Source: an uncultured Lachnospiraceae bacterium (lineage in GTDB: Bacteria; Bacillota; Clostridia; Lachnospirales; Lachnospiraceae). Taken from it: DNA of 64,000 bases. The stretch is from positions 1 through 64,000 of the forward strand of contig CANOVJ010000013.1 in assembly GCA_947570615.1 (NCBI GenBank), given 5' to 3'. Made by a program: the position numbers and the translations under genes. Shown piece after piece: positions 34,219 to 45,185 of the stretch. How positions within the stretch are numbered: the stretch's first letter is position 1; every line of letters begins with the position of its first letter. The notes under the pieces are model-generated. The model made no database searches, was not told where the DNA came from, and was given only the letters and a program-made list of their open reading frames with translations.

Positions 34219-35550
34219 ATGAAGGTTTCAGAACAGGACAAAAAGCATGCACTTAAGGCAGGGGTTGTGTTGGCCGGAGAGTGGATCATGGATCATAACA
34301 AGATTGTAATGCCTCTTGTTCTTGTAGTATGTGTATTGATAACGGTGCTGGTTGCGGTGAACGCCAACCAGAGGGAGGTTTCTGAGAGTGAGACTGACCA
34401 GAGCGCCATGGCAGTGTCCGAAGGAGAGAGCGACGCTCTGCCGGAGGAGACACCGGCTCCCGTATATGAGCTGGAGGAAAATACACATCCGGAAATTAAT
34501 AATATAATACGGACCTATTATGATGCGCAGGCGGCAGGGGACATAGAGACGATTGCATCCCTGAACACTTACCTGGATGAAATTGACACGATCCGGGTAC
34601 AGGAGCTGAGCAAGTACATTGATTCGTATCCGGTGCTCAATGTGTACACCAAGCCCGGTATCAGCGAGAATACCTATGTGGCTTATGTTTATTCCGAGAC
34701 GCTGTTTGCAGACGTGGAGAAGGCCATGCCCGGTATGCAGACTTATTATATCGGACAGAATGAGGACGGAAGCTTTTTTATCAACGACGGTACCTACGAT
34801 GTGGCGGTGTGGGATTATATCAGACAGGTTACATTGCAGGACGATGTGGTTGATTTAAATAACAGGGTGGTTGTGCAGTACAATGACATGCTCGCCGAGG
34901 ACGAGGAGCTGAACGAGTATGTGGCTTATCTGAAGGAAAAGATCAATGAGGATGTAGGAGAGATCCTTGCGCAGGCCGAGAGGCCGGAGGAGGAGGTTCT
35001 CACGGTTGCGGACACCGGAGCGGCATCCGCGCAGGGGGAGGACGCCGAAGGCCAGGAGGGAGCTCCTGCCCTGTTAAAGACAGTTCGCGCCACGGATGTG
35101 GTGAATATCAGAAGCTCCGACAGCGAGGAAGCGGATAAGCTGGACAAGGCACAGACGGGTCAGGAATTTACCCTGCTGGAGGAAAAAGGAAACGGCTGGA
35201 GCAAGATCAGATATAACGACAGAGAGGCGTATATCAAGAGCGACTATCTTGAGGTGGTTGCGGAGCAGGAGGCCGATACACAGCAGGATTCCACCGATGA
35301 GGGTTCACAGAATGAAGCGGAACAGGCTTCTTCGGATTCCTCCGGTACATCTTCCCAGGAGGCGGCCGGCGGCACCGTAACTGTAAAGGAAAGTGTGAAG
35401 GTGCGTAAGAGCGCCAGCACGGACGCAGAGTCTCTGGGAACAGCGTATGAGGGAGATAAGCTGGAGCTTCTTATGAAGCAGGCCGATGGCTGGACCAGGA
35501 TAAAGTACAAAGGACAGACAGCGTACGTCAAGTCAGATTATGTAGAATAA
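34219..35550 (+). CDS. Membrane-anchored SH3-domain protein
   Basis: A 443-residue protein with a cytoplasmic N-terminus, one membrane helix (IVMPLVLVVCVLITVLVAVN) and a large extracellular part. A central domain (about residues 90-250) is followed by two bacterial SH3 repeats: VRATDVVNIRSSDSEEADKL... and VTVKESVKVRKSASTDAESL.... Each ends AYIKSDYLE or AYVKSDYVE. A Ser/Gln/Glu-rich linker separates them. SH3b domains usually bind cell-wall peptides. The ATG at 34219 follows AAAGGA. No catalytic domain is visible; it may be a wall-sensing or structural protein. Confidence 0.75.
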   Translation: MKVSEQDKKHALKAGVVLAGEWIMDHNKIVMPLVLVVCVLITVLVAVNANQREVSESETDQSAMAVSEGESDALPEETPAPVYELEENTHPEINNIIRTYYDAQAAGDIETIASLNTYLDEIDTIRVQELSKYIDSYPVLNVYTKPGISENTYVAYVYSETLFADVEKAMPGMQTYYIGQNEDGSFFINDGTYDVAVWDYIRQVTLQDDVVDLNNRVVVQYNDMLAEDEELNEYVAYLKEKINEDVGEILAQAERPEEEVLTVADTGAASAQGEDAEGQEGAPALLKTVRATDVVNIRSSDSEEADKLDKAQTGQEFTLLEEKGNGWSKIRYNDREAYIKSDYLEVVAEQEADTQQDSTDEGSQNEAEQASSDSSGTSSQEAAGGTVTVKESVKVRKSASTDAESLGTAYEGDKLELLMKQADGWTRIKYKGQTAYVKSDYVE

Positions 35551-35596
35551 GATTGAGCACATCAGGAATAGAACGTCAGAATATGGAAAGAATATG

Positions 35597-35628
35597 AAAT
35601 GGGATGGACAGCTTGTTCATCCCATTTT
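35597..35628 (+). terminator. Intrinsic terminator
   Basis: AAATGGGATG (35597-35606) pairs with CATCCCATTT (35618-35627), ending in TTTT. It follows the SH3-domain gene. Confidence 0.7.
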
Positions 35629-35671
35629 CTGACATTAAGCCAGTTCGCGGAGAGACAGGAGAGTATCAGAC

Positions 35672-36103
35672 GTGAAAAATGATGATGTGAAAATCCTACA
35701 TGAGGTACAGAAAAATACCAGAATGGCGATGAAAGCCATCGACAGCATTAATGACAGGATCTATGACGATGATCTGGCCGTGCATGTCACCAGGGAATCC
35801 ATGAAATATGCGGAGCTCTATAACAGGGCCACGGACAGGCTTCTCGAAGGAAGGGCGGCGTCCTTCAGGGAGAGCGGCTTTCAGGACATCATGCTCAGGG
35901 GAGGCGTCCGTGCAAACACCATGTTAAATACCAGCACCAGCCATATCGCGGAGCTTATGATCCAGGGCTCCAACCGTGGACTTACCAGTATGTGGAAGAC
36001 GATCAACCATCATGAAAACGCCGGAAATGTTTCCATGGAGATCGCCAGAGAGCTGATGGACTTCGAAGAGAAGAATATTGAAATGTTAAAACAGTATTTA
36101 TAA
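35672..36103 (+). CDS. Helical protein of unknown function
   Basis: A 143-residue, mostly alpha-helical soluble protein (KILHEVQKNTRMAMKAIDSI, then MLNTSTSHIAELMIQGSNRG). Its His/Glu/Met-rich helices recall ferritin-like or DUF2383-type bundles, but I cannot assign it. It starts at GTG after AGGAG. It is a single gene between a terminator and the gdhA promoter. Confidence 0.55.
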   Translation: MKNDDVKILHEVQKNTRMAMKAIDSINDRIYDDDLAVHVTRESMKYAELYNRATDRLLEGRAASFRESGFQDIMLRGGVRANTMLNTSTSHIAELMIQGSNRGLTSMWKTINHHENAGNVSMEIARELMDFEEKNIEMLKQYL

Positions 36104-36217
36104 AGCAGAATTTCCGGATAATCCCAACACAGATAATATAATTTTGATTTAACTATGTAATATACAGATTGCCTGAATAAATCCGAAAAATTTTTCCATT
36201 CAGAGACACAAAGTATC

Positions 36218-36246
36218 TTGAGATTTTTGGGAATCCGTTATATAAT
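36218..36246 (+). promoter_or_regulatory. Promoter of gdhA
   Basis: TTGAGA (36218-36223), 17-bp spacer, TATAAT (36241-36246). It leaves an approximately 80-nt leader, in which I see no riboswitch. The rest of 36104-36334 is AT-rich and featureless. Confidence 0.7.
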
Positions 36247-36259
36247 ATCAGAGGAGTAA

Positions 36260-37669
<1,410 letters not shown>

Positions 37670-37727
37670 GCTGCCTGCTTAAGAAACAAAATAATAGTTT
37701 AATGTAAATTTAACAGATCCCATACCA

Positions 37728-37755
37728 CAGAAGCCGGGCGTATGCCCGGCTTCTG
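37728..37755. terminator. Shared hairpin between convergent gdhA and chemoreceptor gene
   Basis: CAGAAGCCGGGC and GCCCGGCTTCTG form a perfect 12-bp stem with a GTAT loop. There is no strong T run on either side, but the position between convergent genes suggests bidirectional termination. Confidence 0.55.
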
Positions 37756-37805
37756 GTTAACATCAGGATGATTCGTGAACTGTGACAGCGTTTGTTACGA
37801 TAAAT

Positions 37806-39155
37806 CTATCCGTTGATCAGCTGCAAAATCCGTTCCATATCATAGATCAGCTGTCTGGAATAGTTCTCGGCCTCGTTGTAAATCCGTCCGGCCTCCGCGA
37901 AATCGCCGCTGTTGATGGCATTGATCACGGCAGCGCCGTAGCGGTGGAATTTCTGATGCTTGGGCCCGAGCCCTTCCCAGATGGGCAGTACACCCGGCAT
38001 ATCCGGCGTCATGGCGTAATAAAAGTGACCGAAACCACACTTGGAGGAATCGAGCTGAATAGGGGAAACGGTCTGGGAATCCACAATTTTTTTCAGATTA
38101 TTCAGCCAGGAGTGGTGGGAGGAGATAGCGCGGTTCATGTACTGGGCAAATTCCTGATTTTTGAGATGATAAAACGCGTCCTTAGTCATATCGCCCATCT
38201 GTCTGACCGTTTCGTCCAGCATCTTCTCGATGTCCACGACCGGAACGGCAGCCTGCTTTAATTCCTCGCCGACCTTTCCCATAAACCGGGTGCTGTCCTT
38301 GAGCTGCCTTTCCATCTCTTTCATGGAATTGCTGATCTCCTCGCTGACAGTGGCGATGGAGCTCACAGAGTCGTTTACCCTGGAGACATACTGCTGGCTC
38401 TCATTGTTCAGCTCCCAGACATTCTTGATCTTTTCCGTCATCGTTCCCAGCGCTTCGATGGTGCTGGAAGAGCTATGTACGCTCTTGGCTGAAGCGTTTT
38501 TCATATTCTCAACAAAGGAACCCATGTCTCTGGTCAGAGCCTGGGTCTGTTCTGCCAGATCCCTGATCTCGTTGGCAACCACTGCGAAGCCCTTGCCGGC
38601 TTCCCCGGCCCTTGCAGCCTCCACGGAAGCGTTCAGCGCCAGCAGATTGGTCTGCATGGAAATAGAGTTGATGCCGGAGATCACCGCGCTGATCTGATTG
38701 ATGATGCCGACCAGTTCGTCCATGTCCTTCTGCATTTCAAGGGAAAAGGCGATGGTCTGGTCGGAGAGATCCCTGATGGTGGTCAGTTCGTTCTGACCGG
38801 CCTCGATTTTGCGGTATACCTCGCCGGTTTCCTCGGAAACTCTGACGATGGTGTTTGTCAGTTCCTCCTGTTTGTTGTTTGAACTGCCCATGGCGTTGCC
38901 GAAGATGGTCTCCGTGGCGTTGGTCACTCTGCGGGAGATATCCAGTATTTCTTCGGTCTGATGCTGCATCATCAGATCCAGGGAACTGATCTGCATGACG
39001 GCATTGATATTTTTCTCAAAGACCTGAGCAAATTGTGTCCTTCCGTCCGACAGTCTCCGGTATATACGGTTAAGCTCCGGCTCCGCGGAATAGTCCGCTT
39101 CCTTCAAATCAGAAACCGCCCGCATAAGAACCGCTTTTTTTCTGCTGATTGCCAT
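37806..39155 (-). CDS. Cytosolic methyl-accepting chemoreceptor with CZB domain
   Basis: 449 residues, no membrane segment. The signalling hairpin has the conserved tip ([20 protein letters not shown], then [20 protein letters not shown]). The C-terminal domain has the CZB zinc-binding pattern: [21 protein letters not shown] and KHQKFHRYG supply three His and one Cys. CZB receptors such as TlpD sense zinc, hypochlorous acid or pH. AGAGGATG lies before the ATG. No other chemotaxis gene is in the window, so whether it acts on motility is unknown. Confidence 0.88.
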   Translation of the reverse strand: MAISRKKAVLMRAVSDLKEADYSAEPELNRIYRRLSDGRTQFAQVFEKNINAVMQISSLDLMMQHQTEEILDISRRVTNATETIFGNAMGSSNNKQEELTNTIVRVSEETGEVYRKIEAGQNELTTIRDLSDQTIAFSLEMQKDMDELVGIINQISAVISGINSISMQTNLLALNASVEAARAGEAGKGFAVVANEIRDLAEQTQALTRDMGSFVENMKNASAKSVHSSSSTIEALGTMTEKIKNVWELNNESQQYVSRVNDSVSSIATVSEEISNSMKEMERQLKDSTRFMGKVGEELKQAAVPVVDIEKMLDETVRQMGDMTKDAFYHLKNQEFAQYMNRAISSHHSWLNNLKKIVDSQTVSPIQLDSSKCGFGHFYYAMTPDMPGVLPIWEGLGPKHQKFHRYGAAVINAINSGDFAEAGRIYNEAENYSRQLIYDMERILQLING

Positions 39156-39200
39156 TTACACATCCTCTTATCTTTCTAAAAAATTAATCTGCATACTTCT

Positions 39201-39228
39201 ATCATACGGAAATTCTGACTTTTTGCAA
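39201..39228 (-). promoter_or_regulatory. Promoter of chemoreceptor gene
   Basis: Minus strand TTGCAA (39228-39223), 16-bp spacer, TATGAT (39206-39201), about 45 nt before the start codon. Confidence 0.6.
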
Positions 39229-39286
39229 GCTATTTTTTAACATGTTATTTTTTAACATGCAGAAAGGAGAAATTACTCCGATATAT

Positions 39287-40192
39287 TTACCGGCGGACTT
39301 CACGTTTACCGGCCGGCCATATGGGGAGAGCGCATTCGGAAAGAATCTCTCTGGCGACATAGAGCGTGCGGTCGCTTTTTACGGAAAGCGTCCATTTGAC
39401 AAGGGTTATTTTTCCGCACTCGATCTCCAGAGCTGTGATACAGCGGGGATGGACGCAGCTCCCGCTGTTGATATAATAAGGAGCGTCCGGGGAAAGGCTG
39501 GGCCTGTGGGTGTGGCCGGTGATCAGTGTTGTGCGCTCCTTCCTGGCGTAGTCGGAAAGACGCTGCTCCGTTCTGTCCTTGCGGGTATAGTTTTTGGCGG
39601 CGCTGGTGGGATCCAGCACGCCGAAATGCTCCAGAGGTCCCCAGAGATAACGGACGAGAAACCTGGTAAGGCGCCAGAAGGTGGAGTTTAAAAGATCAGC
39701 CTGATGCCCATGGATCAGACGGAGGCTGAATTCCCCACAGGGATACTGCAAAATCAGACCCTCATAAAAGGTGATATCGGAAAAGAGGGATTGCAGGCAT
39801 TCCGCCTCTGTGCAGGAACGGCAGGCGCACAGAGCTTTCCCGAAGCCTGCTTTTTTCTTCTCCATGTCATGGTTCCCATAAAGCATATAGAGCCTGCCCT
39901 GCTGATGAAACAGGGAGAGGAGCCAGAAGATATTGCTGTGGATTTCGATAATCTGGCTTATTTTTCGGTTTTCCCAGAGCTCATCCCCGTCGCCCAGCTC
40001 GATATAGGTGAACCCGCGCTCATAGTAATGGGAGAGAGCCGTGAAGTACAGGTTCTGGTTTTTCAGAAGGTTATCGTTGGCGTTTCCCCGCCCCCTGTGA
40101 CAGTCGCTGATGATGGCGTATCGGCTTTTGAGCGTCAGGGGAAGAACGGGCGCGCCTTCAAAGGCATGGGCGATTCGGGAATGAAAGCTCAT
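39287..40192 (-). CDS. Metallophosphoesterase (LpxH-like calcineurin fold)
   Basis: A 301-residue dimetal phosphoesterase with all five motifs: IISDCHRG, LGDGDELWENR, YGNHDMEKK, IHGHQAD and TGHTHRPS. The arrangement resembles UDP-2,3-diacylglucosamine hydrolases, but lipid A is not expected in this lineage, so the substrate is unknown. Four Cys near residues 120-135 (KALCACRSCTEAECLQ) are unusual. AAAGGAG precedes the ATG. It is adjacent to a co-directional DUF4474 gene but separated by a terminator. Confidence 0.8.
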   Translation of the reverse strand: MSFHSRIAHAFEGAPVLPLTLKSRYAIISDCHRGRGNANDNLLKNQNLYFTALSHYYERGFTYIELGDGDELWENRKISQIIEIHSNIFWLLSLFHQQGRLYMLYGNHDMEKKKAGFGKALCACRSCTEAECLQSLFSDITFYEGLILQYPCGEFSLRLIHGHQADLLNSTFWRLTRFLVRYLWGPLEHFGVLDPTSAAKNYTRKDRTEQRLSDYARKERTTLITGHTHRPSLSPDAPYYINSGSCVHPRCITALEIECGKITLVKWTLSVKSDRTLYVAREILSECALPIWPAGKREVRR

Positions 40193-40216
40193 GGGGATTC
40201 TCCTTTCTGAAAAGCT

Positions 40217-40248
40217 GCGGGCGATGGCCCCTCCAGGCCATCGCCCGC
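40217..40248 (-). terminator. Strong hairpin between the DUF4474 and phosphoesterase genes
   Basis: A perfect 13-bp GC-rich stem (40217-40229 with 40236-40248) with a six-base loop. On the minus strand it is followed by AGCTTTT. It ends the leftward DUF4474 transcript. Confidence 0.75.
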
Positions 40249-40281
40249 AAAAAAGAGCAGTGATAGCTTACGAAGAGTCTC

Positions 40282-41169
40282 TTATCCTCTTCTGCGCCTT
40301 CGGTATCTGCGCGGCGTAATTGTCCTGCGGAAAGCAAAAGGCAGGAGAAAGTACAGATAGAGCAGCCGGTCCAGAGTGGTGGTAAAGGGCCTGGTGATCA
40401 GCAGGAAGACCCGACAGAAAAGGCGGTTGGAAAACTGGGAAAGTCTGCGGCTCAGGCGTTCAAAAAAGCCGTATTTTTTCCTCTGAGCGCCGCAGAAGCT
40501 GATATGAACCATATTTCCGCAGACGCGTATGTGGTCTTTGGACATACCGGCGTGATGCAGAGCGTTCACAAAGCTGCATCTCATCTCGCAGTCCGGGAAG
40601 CGGATGGAGATATTCATGGACAGCTCGCCGGGGTCAGAAAACTGGCCCATACAAAAGGCGGTCAGCCACCAGGTGGTTTTGGCCACGGATGCCAGAGGGC
40701 ATTTCCCTGCGAGCTCAAAGGAAAGGGGAAGCATCTCCTGATCGTCCGCGGCCTGAAAGAGCGCGATCCGCAGCTCCTCATCCGCAAGCAGCCGGTCCGA
40801 ATGATAGATCCCCACCTCAGCGCCGGTGTTGATGCCGTACTGGCCCTTCCAGAATTCGATCAGCCAGGTTTTGTCTCTGTAAGGGAAGTAGACCGCAAGG
40901 GAGTCGAGCACCATATTGAAATGGGAGGCCGCCCGGTCGAACAGGGCGGTATAGCCCATATTGCGCTGCCATGCGTCAATTCGGGTGGAAATAATATCCT
41001 GGCATTCCAGGTAACAATAGCCAAAGGGCGCAAGAAGATCGTCAAGGAGTCTGCATTTCTCCTGACAGGTCATGGAGCACACCTTCTTCATCGCGCTGCG
41101 CCGCCTGCCGGTGGCGAACACGAACACAAGAAGCAGTGCGAAAATAACGATAGAAATTGAGAAGTACAT
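40282..41169 (-). CDS. DUF4474-family membrane-anchored protein
   Basis: A 295-residue protein with an N-terminal membrane helix (ISIVIFALLLVFVFATG) and a domain I recognise as DUF4474: RIDAWQRNMGYTALFDRAA, then WLIEFWKGQYGINTGAEVGI. After the domain there is a hydrophobic stretch and an extremely basic C-terminus (PRRYRRRRRG). Function is unknown; the family is common in Lachnospiraceae. The family name is from memory. Confidence 0.65.
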   Translation of the reverse strand: MYFSISIVIFALLLVFVFATGRRRSAMKKVCSMTCQEKCRLLDDLLAPFGYCYLECQDIISTRIDAWQRNMGYTALFDRAASHFNMVLDSLAVYFPYRDKTWLIEFWKGQYGINTGAEVGIYHSDRLLADEELRIALFQAADDQEMLPLSFELAGKCPLASVAKTTWWLTAFCMGQFSDPGELSMNISIRFPDCEMRCSFVNALHHAGMSKDHIRVCGNMVHISFCGAQRKKYGFFERLSRRLSQFSNRLFCRVFLLITRPFTTTLDRLLYLYFLLPFAFRRTITPRRYRRRRRG

Positions 41170-41299
41170 GGAAAAAATCCTTTTGTATTTTACTTTATAA
41201 TATGTAGAAACGCATTTGAAGGTGAAGTTTCGGGCGCAGTTTTCACCATACGGTTTCGCCTGCTTCGCACCGTGAAGCTTTACTCATATGGGAATGTGC

Positions 41300-41327
41300 T
41301 TGAAAAAAGAAACAGATGCAGTATAAT
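41300..41327 (+). promoter_or_regulatory. Promoter of TPR-DUF4037-DUF4125 gene
   Basis: TTGAAA (41300-41305), 16-bp spacer, TATAAT (41322-41327), about 50 nt before the start. Confidence 0.65.
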
Positions 41328-41376
41328 AATCAGGAGGGGACGAGAGTCTGCAGCTTTGAAAGGAGCGTGTATATAT

Positions 41377-43710
41377 ATGATAATTGAAAAGGTTCTGGAA
41401 CAGCTGGACGAATTGTTTGCCAGTCACAGGGTGGATCAGGTGGAGCCATTTCTTCTTGAGAAGATCGACGAGGCGGCCGCCCAGGGGGAGGTCGGCCCCA
41501 TGATTACTCTGTTAAACGAGATCATCGGACATTACCGGGAGATGGGAGAGTTTGAGAAAGCCATCTCCTGCTGTAAGCAGGTACTGCTTCTGGTGGATCA
41601 GGCGGGGCTTAAGGGCAGTGTGGTCTATGCCACCACGCTTCTGAACGTGGCGAATGCCTGCAGGGCGACGGGGCTTTTGCAGGAATCCATGCTCTATTAT
41701 CAGGAGGTTAAGGCGGTATATGAGAAGGAGTTAGAACACGGGGATTTCCGCTATGCCAGTCTTTATAATAACATGAGTCTTCTGTTTCAGGAGATGGGAG
41801 ACTATGAGAGTGCCTGCGACTGTCTGGAGCGGGCTCTTTCCATTGCCACCATGTATAAGGAGGCCCGGATCGAGGTGGCGGTGACCTACACCAATCTGGC
41901 CACATCCCAGCTTAAGCTCGGGTGTTTTCAGGATGCTATCGATAATCTGCAGAGGGCATTTTCCATTTTTGAGGAGGATCAGGATAAGGATTACCACTAC
42001 AGCGGCGCGCTTTCCGCTATGGGAGAGGCCCAGTATCTGGCGGGGAATCTGGAGGAATCCGCCCGTTACTACCGGCTGGCCCTTGACGAGATCGAGCGAA
42101 ATGTGGGGAAAAACAAGGCCTACGAGATTACCCTGCAGAATCTGAATACGGTGACAGAGAAGATCCGGGAGCTTCCCGTGAAGAACAGGCAGTTTGGAAG
42201 CGGGATGGAGCTGTGCCAGGCCTTCTACGAGGAATATGGAAGGCCCATGATCCGGCAGAAATTCCCACAGTATGAGGAGATGATCGCGGCGGGGCTTGTG
42301 GGAGAGGGCTCGGAATGCTTCGGCTTCGACGATCAGGTGTCCAGGGACCACGATTTCGGGCCGGGCTTTTGTCTGTGGCTGACGGATCAGGTGTACGACG
42401 AGATCGGAGAGGAATTGCAGAGAGCCTACGAGGAGCTGCCCGCCACCTATATGGGGATCACCCGCTTTACAACCTTGAAGGCCCAGAAACGGGTGGGGGT
42501 GTTCCGGATCGGAGATTTCTATGAGTCCCTGATCGGGTTGCGGGATGTGCCCACCACTCAGAACCAGTGGCTCTTTTTAGATGATTACCGGCTGGCCACG
42601 GCGGTGAACGGCCGGGTGTTCCGGGATGATCTGGGAGAGTTTTCCCGCATCCGCAGGGGAATCGCGGCCTACTATCCCGAGGAGGTACGGATCAAAAAGA
42701 TCGCCAGGGAGGCGGCCCTGATGGCTCAGTCCGGCCAGTACAATTATTCCAGAATGTTCGGAAGGGGAGAGCGGGTGACGGCCAATATCGCCCTGTCCGA
42801 GTTTATGAAGCATACGATGGCCATGGTCTATCTCTTAAACCGCGCCTATGCGCCTTTTTACAAATGGATGCACAGAGGGATGAAGGGGCTGGCGGTGCTG
42901 CCCGGGATCCGGGAGATCTTAAACGCCCTGGTGGACTATCCCTCGGGGGATGAGAGGATCCCCCAGACCATAGAAATGATCGTGGCCATGATCATTGCGG
43001 AGATGAAAAAGCAGGGGCTCACCAGCGGAGAGGACAATTATCTGGACAACCACACGGACAGAATCTTAAAGAGCATCCCCCAGAAGCAGGAGAGGGACGA
43101 TTCTTTCCAAAACGCCCTTGTGGAGGAGCTGGTTTTGCTGGAGTGGAAGGCCTTCGATCAGGTGGAGAACGAAGGGGGAAGGGCGGACTGCCAGGACGAC
43201 TGGAATACCTTCTCCATCATGCGAAGGAGTCAGTATATGACCTGGACGACGCAGATGCTTAAGAGCTATATCAATGATTTCCGCAGAGCCGGGGAACGCG
43301 GCTGGAATCTGATCACGGAGAAGTACGGGCGGATGATGGAGAGCACGGCTCCTGCCAGATTCGCGCAGATTAAGGACTCCTTCCCGGAGCTTCCTCAGAT
43401 GAAAAAGGAGATCATTGAGGAGATCGTAAAGATCCAGGTGGGGTGGATGGAGGATTTCGCCCGCAGATATCCCAAAGCCGCGGGAAGCGCGCGCAGGATC
43501 TACACGGCGGAGGATACCCCCTTTGATACCTCCTATGAAACCTATCTGAGGGGTGAAATCTCCACCTACTCGGATGAGACGCTGGATCTCTATGGCCGTT
43601 TTATTGCCGGGCTGTGCAGGGAGGAAAAAAATCTGGCGGAGATGACGATGACAAATACGGCCCGCCTCTATGGATACGAATCGCTTCAGGAGCTTGAGGA
43701 AAAACTCTGA
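41377..43710 (+). CDS. TPR-DUF4037-DUF4125 fusion protein
   Basis: A 777-residue cytoplasmic protein in three parts. Residues about 1-270 are tetratricopeptide repeats (YASLYNNMSLLFQEMGDYES, VAVTYTNLATSQLKLGCFQD). Residues about 300-560 are a DUF4037 nucleotidyltransferase-like domain with the pattern GSECFGFDDQVSRDHDFG, the acidic residues of an NTase site. The last 200 residues match DUF4125 (RRSQYMTWTTQMLKSYINDF). ATG 41377 follows GAAAGGAG. The combination suggests a peptide- or protein-responsive nucleotidyltransferase, but no substrate is known. It overlaps no toxin or antitoxin partner. Confidence 0.75.
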   Translation: MIIEKVLEQLDELFASHRVDQVEPFLLEKIDEAAAQGEVGPMITLLNEIIGHYREMGEFEKAISCCKQVLLLVDQAGLKGSVVYATTLLNVANACRATGLLQESMLYYQEVKAVYEKELEHGDFRYASLYNNMSLLFQEMGDYESACDCLERALSIATMYKEARIEVAVTYTNLATSQLKLGCFQDAIDNLQRAFSIFEEDQDKDYHYSGALSAMGEAQYLAGNLEESARYYRLALDEIERNVGKNKAYEITLQNLNTVTEKIRELPVKNRQFGSGMELCQAFYEEYGRPMIRQKFPQYEEMIAAGLVGEGSECFGFDDQVSRDHDFGPGFCLWLTDQVYDEIGEELQRAYEELPATYMGITRFTTLKAQKRVGVFRIGDFYESLIGLRDVPTTQNQWLFLDDYRLATAVNGRVFRDDLGEFSRIRRGIAAYYPEEVRIKKIAREAALMAQSGQYNYSRMFGRGERVTANIALSEFMKHTMAMVYLLNRAYAPFYKWMHRGMKGLAVLPGIREILNALVDYPSGDERIPQTIEMIVAMIIAEMKKQGLTSGEDNYLDNHTDRILKSIPQKQERDDSFQNALVEELVLLEWKAFDQVENEGGRADCQDDWNTFSIMRRSQYMTWTTQMLKSYINDFRRAGERGWNLITEKYGRMMESTAPARFAQIKDSFPELPQMKKEIIEEIVKIQVGWMEDFARRYPKAAGSARRIYTAEDTPFDTSYETYLRGEISTYSDETLDLYGRFIAGLCREEKNLAEMTMTNTARLYGYESLQELEEKL

Positions 43711-43759
43711 GAAGCCGGCGGTTAAGGTCCGCGGCTTTGAAAGGAACACAGGTTGTGAA

Positions 43760-45127
43760 ATGAAAAAGAGAATACGAAGATCCTATGAAATCGATATGTG
43801 CAACGGCCCCCTTTTTGGGAAGATCATGCTCTTTACCCTGCCCCTTATGCTTTCCGGTATTTTGCAGCTTCTCTTTAACGCGGCGGACGTGGTGGTGGTA
43901 GGCCGCTTTGCGGGAAACGAGGCGCTTGCCGCGGTGGGCTCCACGGGAGCCCTCACCAATCTGCTGGTGAATCTCTTCATCGGCCTGTCCGTTGGGGCGA
44001 ACGTGCTGGTAGCCAGATATTACGGAGCCAGAGCGGATGAGGACGTAAGAGCGACGGTCCACACATCCATGCTCTTTGCCGTGGCAGGAGGAGTGGTTCT
44101 TGCAATTATCGGGATCACGGCGGCTCGTCCGCTTCTGCTTTTGATGGATACGCCGGAAAATGTGATCGGGCATTCGGTTCTGTATATGAGGATCTATTTT
44201 GTAGGGATGCCGGTGATGCTGGTTTTCAATTTTGGCAGCGCGATTCTGCGGGCCATCGGGGATACCAGAAGGCCGCTGTTTTATCTGATTATCGCCGGGG
44301 TGATCAATGTGGTCCTGAACCTTTTCTTTGTGATCGTACTGCACATGGGGGTAGCCGGAGTGGCGCTGGCCACCGTAATCTCGCAGTGTGTGTCCACCGC
44401 TCTGATCGTGATCTGTCTGACCCAGAGCGAAGGGTGCTTTCAGCTGCAGCTTAAGAGGCTGCGCATGGACTGGGATAAATTTAAGAAGATTGCCGCTATC
44501 GGGCTTCCCGCGGGAATTCAGGGATCCCTTTTTTCCATCTCAAACGTGCTGATCCAGTCCTCGGTCAATTCCTTTGGCTCCATTGCCATGGCGGGAAATA
44601 CAGCCGGCTCCAATGTGGAGGGCTTCGTGTACACCTCCATGAATTCCGTCCATCAGACGGCAGTCAGCTTCACCAGCCAGAATCTGGGAGGAAAAAAATA
44701 TGACAGAATCCGCATGATTTTGCTGGAATGTCTTCTGTCTGTGACAGTGATCGGTCTGGTGATGGGAAACGGCGCGGTTCTGGCCGGAAGGGAAATCCTG
44801 GGGTTCTATTCCTCGGATCCGGAGGTGGTTGCATACGGCCTGCAGAGAATGCGGATTATCTGTATGCCTTATTTTCTCTGCGGCGTGATGGATGTGCTGG
44901 TGGGGTGTATCCGCGGGCTGGGCTATGCGGTGATGCCCATGATTGTCTCCCTGCTGGGGGCCTGCGTGTTCCGGGTGATCTGGATCTATACCTTTTTCCA
45001 GTGGAATCGGACGCTGCGGACGCTTTACATATCCTATCCCATTTCCTGGGGAGTGACGGCGGCAGTGCATTTGATCTGCTTTTTCGTCGTGTACGGTTTG
45101 CTGAGAAAAAAAGCCGGGCAGGCGTAA
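43760..45127 (+). CDS. MATE-family efflux transporter
   Basis: A 455-residue protein with about 12 membrane helices in two repeats. It begins GPLFGKIMLFTLPLMLSGIL followed by NAADVVVVGRFAG, the usual MATE N-terminus; the second half repeats the pattern (GLPAGIQGSLFSISNVLIQ). It is likely a cation-drug antiporter. The ribosome site before 43760 is weak and the gene starts 49 nt after the TPR fusion, so the two may be co-transcribed. Substrate unknown. Confidence 0.9.
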   Translation: MKKRIRRSYEIDMCNGPLFGKIMLFTLPLMLSGILQLLFNAADVVVVGRFAGNEALAAVGSTGALTNLLVNLFIGLSVGANVLVARYYGARADEDVRATVHTSMLFAVAGGVVLAIIGITAARPLLLLMDTPENVIGHSVLYMRIYFVGMPVMLVFNFGSAILRAIGDTRRPLFYLIIAGVINVVLNLFFVIVLHMGVAGVALATVISQCVSTALIVICLTQSEGCFQLQLKRLRMDWDKFKKIAAIGLPAGIQGSLFSISNVLIQSSVNSFGSIAMAGNTAGSNVEGFVYTSMNSVHQTAVSFTSQNLGGKKYDRIRMILLECLLSVTVIGLVMGNGAVLAGREILGFYSSDPEVVAYGLQRMRIICMPYFLCGVMDVLVGCIRGLGYAVMPMIVSLLGACVFRVIWIYTFFQWNRTLRTLYISYPISWGVTAAVHLICFFVVYGLLRKKAGQA

Positions 45128-45185
45128 ACAGGACAGGCGCGTATTTGCGTCTTAAGGTCTGCTCTGAAAAGAAAAGGAAATCAGA

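Noticed and set aside
39231..39262. CATGTTA-TTTTTT-TAACATG hairpin between the chemoreceptor and phosphoesterase genes
   Set aside because: Short AT-rich stem without a T run after it on the minus strand; not strong enough to call a terminator or operator.
40504..41160. Plus-strand 218-codon frame opposite the DUF4474 gene
   Set aside because: Antisense shadow without a ribosome site; the minus-strand protein has a recognisable domain and membrane anchor.
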